DNA from: Oscarella lobularis
Taxonomy: Eukaryota; Porifera; Homoscleromorpha; Homosclerophorida; Oscarellidae
Assembly: GCF_947507565.1 (NCBI RefSeq)
Contig: NC_089182.1
Coordinates: 2,790,001 to 2,854,000 of the forward strand
Length of the DNA stretch: 64,000 nucleotides
Direction of reading: 5' to 3'
Below, piece after piece: positions 15,513 to 25,600 of this stretch. Below the pieces are notes generated by a model, which made no database searches, was not told the DNA's origin, and saw only the letters and a list, made by a program, of their open reading frames with translations. Positions within the stretch are counted from its first letter, which is position 1. Each line of letters begins with the position of its first letter. Made by a program: the position numbers and the translations under genes.

Positions 15513-18500
15513 CTAAACCGCTTCATAAAGATCCTCCTCGTCTGCCCCTAAAAACAGACACATCCAATGCTAATTATTAAAATTGAATTTTTGATTCTTT
15601 ACCCCCTGCAGCCATGACGTCATCATACGTTTCTTCGTTACCACGAGGCGGCAAAGCCGGCGTGCCGCTCGCGTTGTTGGGCGGCGGCGGCGATTGCGGC
15701 GACGGGAGACGCGGAGCGGGCGTCGCAGGCGGCGGAAGATTGAATTTCTTTGTCGTGGTAGACGAGCGAGGTTTCGTCGACGATTGAATGTCTTCGTAGA
15801 GATCCTCATCGGCTCCATAGCCGTCACTGAAAAACAAAACACGAAAAAATGCGAAAGATGGGAACAAAGACGCTGCAACTTCTCACTCGTCCTAAAGAAA
15901 ACAAGTCAATTTTTTCGAAAGATTGAATTTTTTTAAGAGTTTACCTCTTCGTCGTCGTCGTTTTTCGACAAATTCGATTTGTCGACGTATCCAACTAAGT
16001 GTGCGTTTATTCTTCTATCTAATTTGCGATAGATTGCTTACGCGTTCCGTCGAGTTTCATGCAGAGCCACGCATTGGCCGGAAAATCCTTTTTCGTCGGC
16101 GCTTCGTCGGCTTTTGTAAAGATGACGTCCACCTCTTCGCCGACGTCAAAAAGAAGGAAATTCTTCTTCGCTTTGACGCATTTTTGAACGGTTTTCGCCG
16201 TGAATTTCGTCGGTTCGTTGCCTTGAAGCTATCGCCCCCCTCAAATCGCGATTTTTCTTTCGTTTAAATTTCGAGAATTTACCTTGAAAATTTTCCGCGT
16301 TTTATCTATGTTCTTCTTCCTCTCTCGTTCCTCCTTCTCCTTTCGTCGACGATCCTCCTCCTCTTTCTTCTTTCGCAACTTTTCCTCGCGTTCTCGTTGT
16401 TTCTCCAATTTTCGCTTTTCCTTGCGCGATATTTCCTTTTCGCTTCCCGCGCTCGGCGAAATCGCGCGATCGTCCAAATTGTCGTCCGTATCCAATAGAT
16501 CGTCCGATTGGCTCATATCAAAAGAATCCACACTCTTAGCATCTTTAGCTCTAGAGAGAAAAAAGATAGATAAAGGACATGAAGTGTTTTTTTTTATTAT
16601 CTACTTACGCTTTGGAATCAGTAGTGACGTCATCGTAGAAGTCCTCTTCTATCGCATTATCAGCCTTCTCATTGGCAGCCACGTCATCATAGAAATCCTC
16701 ACTAAATTAATTATTAATTAAACTAGTTTGCTAATACAGTAAGTGGACCTAGAAACCTAAGGCTTGGGTAAAAGACTTCGTTTTTTCTCAATACATAGAG
16801 CTTGAAGCTCTTCTAAAGGTTCATTAGGAATGCCTCTGTTAATTAAGATTAGAACCTGGGGCTCTATATTTTTCACTAATAGAGATTGGAGCTCTAATTT
16901 TAATTAGGAATACCTCTGTTAAAAGATTAGAATCTGAGGCTCTATTTTTTCAAAGGGGTGAAGAGGCGGGGTACTAAATTTCAATTAGGAATGGCTCTGT
17001 TTGGATTAGCGAGGGTCTACTATATAAATATATTTGATTTTATTTTTATTACGTTGATGCGGTGACCGTGACTCCTGCCACGTTCACGCTTGGAATTTTT
17101 CCTTTTGAATGCACTCCTTCGTCTCCCGCTACGTCGTCATAGATGCCCTCTTCAGTGTAGCCGGCTTCTTCGAGCGTCGTCTTCTTCTTCTTATCCAAAT
17201 CATCAAAATCTAAACACACATTTTGATTAATAAGTCCAATGCTATTATCATATTTCTTTTCTAACCGTCCAGCAATTCCGTGACGTCATTCACCAGTTCA
17301 CTCTCAGATCTCGGTCTGAGAAGACGAGATCCGTCGAAAGCCGGCAAAGACTTTGGCTTGCTGTGATAGGGTTTGGGTGGCGGTCTCGACAGATCGACAT
17401 CCGGGAGTGGCTTTCGTCGATAGCGCGGAACATCCGTCGACTCCTGGGACGTCGGTTGGGCTTTCGTCTGAGACGGCGGCGGCTTGGAAACGCGCGGCGG
17501 AGGCGGCGAAATCACTTCCGGTTTGAATCCTGGCTTGGGAAGAGAGCGAACGTCGGGGAGAGACGGAGGAGGAGGCTGCGTTCTAGGAGGAAGACTTTCC
17601 CTTGAAGGTAGAGGCGGTTCGGTTGGAGACGAAACCGCTCCTGGCTTGGGAAATGATCGCGGGTTCATTATTGGCGGTGGAGAGGGTTCCCGTTCCGGCG
17701 GAGGGGGAGGAGATGAGGGCTCCGGCGGAGGAGGAGGAGGAGGCGGAGACCTGGGCTCTGGTGGAGGCGGTCTCGATGCACTAGGCTTTGGTGGAAGAAC
17801 GCTTGGAGGTGGCTTATCCATTGCAATGGGAGGCGGCGGCGATGGAAATCGATCCTCGCGCTCCGGAATGGGAGGCGGGGCCGACCTGACTGGACTCTTT
17901 ATTGCCGGTTTAGGATGTGGCGGAGGCGTGGAGTCTTTCTTTTCCGCTGGCTTGGGTTTCGGTTTGGGACGCACGGAAGGCGCCGGCGAGTCGCCCTCGG
18001 ACGTCGGTTTCCTTTCAGCTGGTTTCGGTTTTGGCGCCGGCGGAGGGCGTTTTTCCGTCCCGGATGTCGCGTCCACTGTCCCGGCGGTCTTTTTCAATTG
18101 GACGCCGAACGGATTCGGTTTCGTCTCGGTGACGTCATCGCCGACGCTTCCGCGCGAACCTCCGCCGACCGGTTTGAGCGACATTTTCTTGAATTCGGGC
18201 GTGGTTGCGCGCTTGTCGCGCGACGGCACGCCGACGCGATCGAGCGACGCCGTCTTTTTCATCCACGGAGGCGTCGACGCCGTCGAATCGGTCGCGTCGA
18301 CGGAAGGCGGTCGCTGTCCTTCGCCGCTACTCACCTTTTTCAACTGATTTCGTCGCTTCGCGATTTCGGAGAGATCGATTCCCGGTCCGCTTGCATTTTT
18401 TGACGATATCGACGGCGATCGTTGTCCTGCGTTGCGCGACGGCGGCTTCTGCTGTTGCGCACGCGCGGGCGGTAGAGCAGGGGGTCGATCCGATGGCGGC

Positions 18501-18728
18501 GGCGGCGGCGGGGGCGGGGCGGGAGGAGGCGGGGCCCCCACGCTGCCACAATCCTCGTAGAGCTCCTCCTCGATTGGACCCGCGGTGTCAACGTAGAGTT
18601 CTTCTTCCTCTTCTTTCGGTGGCGGCGGCGGGGGATTGTCGGGAAGTTCTTCGTAGAGATCTTCGTCCTGATCGAGATAAGAGAGCTTATCGATCGCTAT
18701 TCGTTCGAATGGGATCTTCTTATACCAT
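15513..18728 (-). CDS. FYB: FYB/ADAP-PRAM1-like adaptor with proline-rich region, hSH3 fold and YDDV-type motifs
   Basis: Cytosolic scaffold resembling FYB1 (ADAP), which links immune and adhesion receptors to SLP-76, SKAP and integrin activation. Predicted order over 794 residues: N-terminal acidic YEEL/YVDT/YEDC tyrosine motifs; about 400 residues of proline-rich sequence (many PPPP and KPxP runs); a GIYDDV and two DFYDDV motifs; a charged EKEKR helix; a helically extended SH3-like domain (KCVKAKKNFLLFDVGEEVDVI ... WLCMKLDGTLGYVDKSNL); then DLYEDI, ETYDDV and DLYEAV motifs. Exons: 18728-18726 (the ATG itself), 18667-17266, 17209-17088, 16697-16609, 16550-16283, 16228-16042, 15994-15945, 15891-15887 (5 nt), 15826-15603 and 15547-15513. 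Uncertain points: the start assignment, and the join from exon 3 to 4, where reading through gives a stop at 17049 and a short isoform without hSH3. Its 5' end lies about 250 bp downstream of receptor A's stop. Confidence 0.82.
16760..17010. repeat. Degenerate tandem repeat in an FYB-like intron
   Basis: About three imperfect copies of a unit of roughly 80-85 bp. Landmarks are TTAGGAATGCCTCTGTTAA (near 16829), TTAGGAATACCTCTGTTAA (near 16904) and TTAGGAATGGCTCTGTTTGG (near 16986), interleaved with GATTAGAACCTGGGGCTCTA-like blocks. No coding potential. Confidence 0.6.
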
Positions 18729-18980
18729 CGCTTCGTTCTTTCCGGGAACGCTCTTCTAATCGTAAGGCGCTTCAGAGGTTTCGGTAGCCTCCTTATCGAA
18801 GGGTCAAAGTCTTTTCCCTTCCTCGAAACCACGGATAATCCGGGGATTCGGGATGCTTCCGGCTTCGTCGGGATTGAGAGAAGAAAATATTTACCTATCT
18901 ATGATAGCAAAACTATCTACGAATGTTGCATGCACGAAGTGTACAATCCCCATAGCCTAAAATTTCGGCCTCAGATACCA

Positions 18981-21900
18981 TCAGGCTGTTTCGAGGCTCA
19001 GGTAAGCGGGTTCTTCCTCATCATTTTTGATGCCTTCTTCCTCGAGGCTCATGTAGGCAGATTCTTCCTGATCTTTTTCTGGACCTTTTGTGTCGTCGTA
19101 CACTGGATTGTTGGACTCTTCTTGCTCTTCTTGAACGGTACTGCCGTAAAGACGTGATACGGTCATACTGATGCCTGTGTCCACACTGCTTTTCAAGCGA
19201 GTGTCAGGCGGTCTTCTCTTGATATAGATACGTATACAAACAATGAGCAGGATGACGAGGCCCACTGCAAGTCCGCTAAAGAAACAAGCCACGGCTATTC
19301 CGAGTCCAATGCGACCTAAAACCCATTGAAAAAATACCCGTAGAAGAATGGTCTAAGAGTACCTGCATTATCCAACGGTAGAGAAGTTCCTGTCACTGAC
19401 TCTGAATGAAGGACGAGTGCTTGTTATTTGTACATATTCTGCTTAATTAAAATACCTGAAACATCCACTGGTGAAGATGTTGCCATCTCTCCGTGCACAG
19501 TACTCGTTGTTGCCATCTCTCCATGCACAGTACTCGTTGTTGCCATCTCTCCATGCACAGTACTCGTTGTTGCCATCTCTCCATGCACACTACTCGTTGT
19601 TGCCATCTCTCCATGCACAGTACTCGTTGTTGCCATCTCTCCGTGCACAGTACTCGTTGTTGCCATCTCTCCGTGCACAGTACTCGTTGTTGCCACTCCG
19701 TGCACAGTACTCGTTGTTGCCATCTCTCCGTGCACAGTCCTCGTTGTTGCCATCTCTCCGTGCACAGTCCCCGTTGTTGCCATCTCTCCGTGCACAGTCC
19801 TTGTTGTTGCCATCTCTTCGTGCACAATCTGAGAATCTAATGCACCATCTGTGACAGAACTCGTTGACGGAGCGAAAGTAGCCTTTGATCGTACTAATAG
19901 ATACATAAGATAAATACTTTAAACATCACATACTGTAGCTTGCCTAATACAATGGCTTGAGCAGAGGCATTGCGTCCTATTCCATTGCTTGCGGTACACT
20001 TGAACGTCCCACCGCCATCTGATCCATTTTTATTTGTCACGTCAATGATTCTCGTTGCTATGCCGTACGCTTTTGTAGTCGTTCTTGCCGTGAAGGAACT
20101 TCCAGTTGGAGATGTCCACGTGATTGACGGAACAGGATGTCCGCTTCCAGAACAAATCAAAGTTGTATTTTGACCGCGATTCACCGTCTTATTCGTCGGT
20201 AACGTTGTAATTATGGGAGACGCTAAAAACAAAATTAGAAATTCAAAACAATTCCATTACGTAATTTACCGAATACTGAAATTTCTTTTGTAGCATTAGA
20301 AGATCTTCCATTGTACGCAATACACCTGTATTTGCCTCCTCGACTTCCTTGCACACTGATTGTGCTAGTAACAGTTATTCCAGTCTGAGTGTGAGTAGAT
20401 GGAATAACAATCTCTTCGTCTGGCCCAGTCCATTTGATACTCGGAGTAGGACATCCACTTGCATTACACGTCAACACGGCCACGTCAGAAGCGTTTATTG
20501 AAACATTGCTGCTTATTCCAGACACAACAGGATCGGTGCCTACAAGCAATATAATAAATAGTCAAAAAAATTGTCGATTACCTGCGCAATCAAAGATCTG
20601 AACTTCGCACAATGACAACGTTGACGTCGTCTTATTCGACGCTACAATGTAGACGTATTTTCCAACTGGTTTACTGACGCATGTCACTTGAATAGGGTAT
20701 ACGTTTCCTGACGATGGATAGACCCACGGTGATCCACACATCACATTGTCTCTGCCTGAATTAGTCGTCTTGTTTCCTACGTAGACACTAAATCCCTCCA
20801 TTTCTATCAATGCCCTATTCTCTGGCAATGGCGTAATTACAACCCATGTGATTGCTTTTGCTTCCTTTGACTGTAAACGCCACCATGTTCCAGGCTGCTG
20901 AGCGGAACGATAGCAAGCATTTCCTACTGTTTGAAAACTGTTATCGATAGCTTTTGACGCTAAAGTTGACGTATTGAATTCGCTCAGGGCAGCTGCTGAT
21001 GACGAACTGTAAATATCAAGAACACTGCCTACAACGGCAATAAGAAGAAATAACCAGCGCTGAATATGATAATTAATTAATTAATAAAAACCCACCTTGC
21101 TGTAATTGTACTTCGCACACTTCGAATTTTGTAGAAGACGATGCTGTAACTTGAACAATGGTAACGTCTCTCACAAACGACGATAGTATGAGCGTTTTTG
21201 CATTGACGACTGTAGTAGCTTTATCATAGGAGAAGATCTTCCGATTGTCAGTCCCATTATTGGACAGATGACTTCCAGCGTAGAAATCATATACCGCACC
21301 AGGATATAAATTCATATACAGAAGAACAGTTCGACCAAAGATGGGCCATGGAAAACGAACACTTAGAGACTGAAGAGTTGACGAACACGTTGCAGTATTA
21401 TTATCAATTGCAAGACTCGATGGCGCACTGAAATTCTCTCCTGGTCGAACGATAGAATACTCCCCTTCAAACGTTCCAAAAGACCCGGCGGCAATGGCTA
21501 CAGAAATAAAAAGTATACCCCCAATTAGTACGATCTTGAAGTCTTGCCTGCTCCATGGATAAAGACTTCGCATAGAGCCAAATACGACGCTTTGAATGAC
21601 TTGACAATTACGTGTACATATCGTCCCTTCGTACCGGACGTGCAATGAAAGCTTTGTCGCACTTTGGAACCGTGAACTGAACTGACTGCGCCTCCACACA
21701 GGGTGTGTCCATTAGCAACAGAGTCGCTAACGTGATCTACGTAGACTCTAAAGCCGAGCATATCTTCCTTCTTTACGTCTGGCTGATGATTGGGATCGTT
21801 GTCTCGAAAGTCAATGTAGACAATTCGTATTGTTTTTGTTCTACCCAAATCCAATTTCCACCACGGATTGTGTTCTTTCTTCGAAACGAAGCAATTGGAC

Positions 21901-22132
21901 CACGAATAACTGTCGACTCTGTCCACGGCCCACTGGGGAACGAACTCGATTCCCTCATCCTCCAGGACACTCGATGAAGTCACCGTTGCACTCGAATAGA
22001 CGTCAATCAGAAAATCTGCCCACGAAAAGGGCTCGAGGGAGAGACTTCCAGAATTATTTTATTTTTACCTGATACAAGAGCCCTGGTGGGTGAGAATAGC
22101 AGAAAAAGAGCAAACAATGGAGGATGTCTCAT
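18981..22132 (-). CDS. Receptor A: three fucolectin-type domains, two Ig, VNTR stalk, TM, tail with paired YxxL
   Basis: Type I membrane protein. The signal exon 22132-22069 (MRHPPLFALFLLFSPTRA) is followed by three galactose-binding/FTP-like exons (about 22018-21548, 21500-21098, 21028-20582). Hallmarks are NPWWKLDLG, GRYVHVIVKS and ALCEVFI in the first and TWWRLQSKEAK and LSLCEVQIFDC in the third. Two Ig exons follow (20539-20270, 20221-19948), then a Thr/Ser-rich stalk encoded by the tandem repeat at 19479-19832, a short linker exon, and a TM/tail exon (about 19316-18981; SGLAVGLVILLIVCI helix). The tail has LYGS, VYDD, AYMSL and AYLSL; the last two YxxL are 13 residues apart, just beyond classical ITAM spacing. 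Where checked, domain exons are symmetric phase 1-1, allowing exon shuffling. It ends 253 bp upstream of the FYB-like gene on the same strand. Ligand and function are unknown. Confidence 0.85.
19479..19832. repeat. Coding minisatellite (30-bp unit, about 12 copies) in the receptor A stalk
   Basis: Twelve tandem 30-bp units start at 19479, 19509, 19539 and so on. One copy (19689) is shortened by 6 bp, keeping the frame. On the minus strand each unit encodes a decapeptide close to TTSTVHGEMA, giving a Thr/Ser-rich, probably O-glycosylated, membrane-proximal stalk. Units vary by single substitutions at the GTG/ATG and ACT/GCC positions. Regular 30-bp periodicity makes this a likely polymorphic VNTR. 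Confidence 0.95.
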
Positions 22133-22254
22133 TTCTGTGACGACAAGCACGTTCGACTGCACTCGTGTGAAAATGGTGCGATTCCGGTTTACACATAGGT
22201 GTATTTCCGGGTGCGTGCGCATGGATATGAAAAAGAGACACGCGAGCTTTCAAA

Positions 22255-22335
22255 AGCCATTGAGTCGGGAATTTCGCTTCAGAACATGCAGCGAAGAGAA
22301 GAAGCGTTCGAGTTTATCGATCAAAATGCTCCTAG
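22255..22335 (+). pseudogene. Weak RIMOC1 exon-2 remnant upstream of receptor A
   Basis: AAGCGTTCGAGTTTATCGAT near 22302-22321 resembles the RIMOC1 exon-2 stretch AAAAAGCGCTCGAATTTCTC of the intact copies, preceded by a CTTCAG-like acceptor. It sits in the same place relative to receptor A as intact RIMOC1 sits relative to receptors D and E. Similarity is limited. The rest of 22133-22668 shows nothing else. Confidence 0.4.
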
Positions 22336-22668
22336 AAAGGCGAAAACACCGTATAGGGATTGTCAGAGGTTAGACGAGGTCAGAGCGATGGTCAGAGGGC
22401 ATCGCTGAGGCTAATATTAGCTCGTACACAGTTCCGCGAACGCGCCATGAGACCTTTCTCCAGTAAAATCTGAACGCGAACTGGCGGAACATTGGAGATA
22501 GCCCGGATCGCTTAGAGAGCGCGGTGCGGATGATATGACGATTCACTATTTAGACGTCCATATAATAGTACGGAGAAATTATTCTAGATCAACATCAAAC
22601 TAGATTAAATCAATATGAAGCGCACATTACAACAAATGATGATAATGATAGGTACAGTAACCTTTGTC

Positions 22669-25600
22669 TCAGAGCACTGTGTCAAGACTCTGGTAGGCGG
22701 ATTCTTCCTCTTCTTTTTTCACGCCCTTTTCTGATCCAAATCCGGTCATTTCTTCGTACACCGTCTCTCCTTTCGTTATGTCTTTCGTTTCGCCGCGTCC
22801 CATGGTGTCGTAAAGAGGCGATGACGTCATTTTAATGCCAGCATCCACACTGCTTTGCAAGCTTTTCTCAAGCTTTCTCTTCATCCAAATATAGACAATG
22901 AGCGCGACAATGAGGCCTCCTGCGAGTCCGCCGCAAGTACAACCCACAGCCACTCCAACGTAGTTGCAGCCTGAAGACAAATCGCGTGTCGATGTCGTTG
23001 ACGTCGACAAACCTGCATACAACGAATCATACGTCGTTGATGTTGCCGTCACGATATCTATTCGATTAATTAGACGCATGATAAATTTATCTCATAAAGA
23101 CGCTGTATACCGTTTGGTGGAGTTTTTGCCACGACTACAGCGCTCCTATTTCCCCTTCCTGCCGTCGTACTGGCTGCCACGGAAAACGTCCATTTGGTGT
23201 TGGGATTCAAATGTTGTGCTGTGTATTCCGTGCGTGGTGGATTGACGACTTCACTCACTTCATCTTTTTCTATACACAAATTTCTCTCTTTGTAGAAAAC
23301 CTAAAGACAACAGCTCCAAAATCACCGAACATGGCCAACTACATTTTACGGTGTATTGAGAAATAATTCCCCTAGGAGTTTCTGGTTGTTCCCATCGAAG
23401 AGAAACGCTTGTTGGACTGCTGCTCGCAACTGTAAGATTTAGTGGAGCACTTGGTACTAAACAAGAAATAAAGTAAGATTCAAAGGAGCACTTGGCTCTG
23501 GGAGAAGAAGAGTACAAGAACGCACTTCCTTCGCCTGTTCTTGCCTCCACAAGAGTGCTGGGTGGACCGTTCTTGATAGTATAAGCCTGAACCTAAACGC
23601 ACAAAGGCGGTATCATAGCATTCCTTTCACAGAGAAATCTATTCGCAAACCTGAATCGTGTAGAAAGTGTACGAATCCAAATTCTCAAGAGTTTCGCTTG
23701 TTTTGCTTCCGTTGACTTCCTTCGTCAAAATCGTGCCGCCAGCATCTTTCTTCCCATAGAATATGAAATAGTTTCTGATAATTCCATTCGCTTCCACTGG
23801 CTCGTCCCACACAACTCGCAACATTGAAGAGCTATCAACAACTATTTCTCCTCGCACGTTTCGAGGCGCACTAGGAGCTAGTCAAAAAAGTTCAATGTGA
23901 CGTCAATCAACGGTTCATGCTTACCATCTTCCTCGGTAGTAACTGACACAACATTACTCTGTGGACTTACTAGATCTCTACTATTCAACGTATTGACTGC
24001 CACCACGTAAAGATCATAGCGAGTAAATTTTTCCAATCCTGATATCGTTCCCGACGTTGATATCCCACTAAACTGCTTCTGTTTGGGGGCTCGTTTAGAT
24101 CTTCCCGATCCTTTATTTTCATAAAAGACTCGGTAATTTTGAATGACTCCGCGTGGCTCTGAAGGCGAATCCCACGTGACAGATACAGACGCTGAACTCT
24201 GAACAGTGACAACAAAGTTGAGAGGTGACGTTGGCACTAAAGAACGCATAATTCATTTTAATTAACAAGGCAATTCAAGAGACGGGTACAAACCTCCTGT
24301 TGCTGTTTTAATAATCTTTGGCGCCGTTGTACCCTCTGCGGGGCCCTCAACATTAGACGCGACAATTCGAATTGCATAGTCGGTAAACGCTTTTAGACCA
24401 GAAAGAGTTACTGCCTTTGTGCCTTTATCAACAACACGGTAAACTTTGTAATTGATATCAGGAGAGCTGTCAAGTTTGTAGCTGATTGTGTAGTTGAGTA
24501 TAGGACTGTTTCCATCGTATGGTGTTGTCCAAGCAAATGTAATACTTGAGTCTGTTTTTCCTGATACCGTTACTTGAGCCGGATCGATTCTTGATGGTGG
24601 CCCTAAAGAAGAACTTCGTCGTATTCAATAATCTAATTAGGAAAACAAATTTCACCTGGTACAGCAAGAACCGAATAGCTTGAATTAACATGACCAGCAA
24701 CATTAGAAGCGCGACAGAAATATTTTCCGGAATCCGATGTCGTGGCGTTTGAAACAACCCAAGTCGCTTTTCCATTTGTCACAGTAATCTGGTGATCAGC
24801 ATCCGCTGAAACAACGGTCGTCGTTGCAGATGAATCTAATGACGTTTTGTAGAAGTCGACAGTAGGAAGGGGATTTCCCATTGCGGTGCAAGTCAATGTG
24901 AATGATGCTCCAGTACGAACGGTTCGAATGAGGCCGTCCAAGTCAACAGAAAACGACGGAAGATCTAAAGTAGATTCTTACTTAGCAAGCGTTAATTAAA
25001 GTTCTATAATCTACCGTACAGTAAACATCAATGTGAGCTGCAATTGATATCACTTGATTGGCACCGTCAGTGCGGCATCGATAATATCCAGAGTTTGATC
25101 TGTCTATTGCTGAAAACGTTAGATTGCTAGAAATAGAACGTTCCGTTTTCTGAGATCGAAAACCAAGAGAAACAGTTGTATAGGACTTGTCATCATTTGA
25201 TTGTTCCCATATAATATTATGTGGAGGATATCCAACGACTTTACACGACAGCTGTGCTGAATTTCCTTCAATGGGATTTCCACCTTGGGGATTCAAATTA
25301 AAAAAATTGCCAACTAATCAGAAAAGATTAAAATATTAATGAACACAATATACTACTTTTCTCACTAGTAATGATAGCTGGGTTAGACAATCCAAAACAT
25401 GAATAATTTCCTCCGTCATTTTCATTAACAGCATTGATTGTATACGTACTGGCGACATCTGTGGGCTTATTAGGTACACCAACCGGAGAACTTGACGATC
25501 GAATGATGCCGTCTTTGCTCCACTGAATAGGAGAAGAAACCGCCGGATAGGATGATATCACGCACGTAAGCGAAAACGCTCCTCCATAAGCTACTTCTTG

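Noticed and set aside
17484-18347. Plus-strand 287-codon Gly-rich ORF
   Set aside because: Antisense of the proline-rich FYB-like exon (CCN codons read as GGN); no independent coding features.
19479-19832. Regular repeats that superficially resemble a CRISPR array
   Set aside because: Repeats are contiguous 30-bp units with no unique spacers, within a eukaryotic coding exon.
19428-19854. Several ORFs on both strands across the 30-bp repeats
   Set aside because: Stop-free repeat units open every frame; only the minus-strand frame continuous with flanking receptor A exons is coding.
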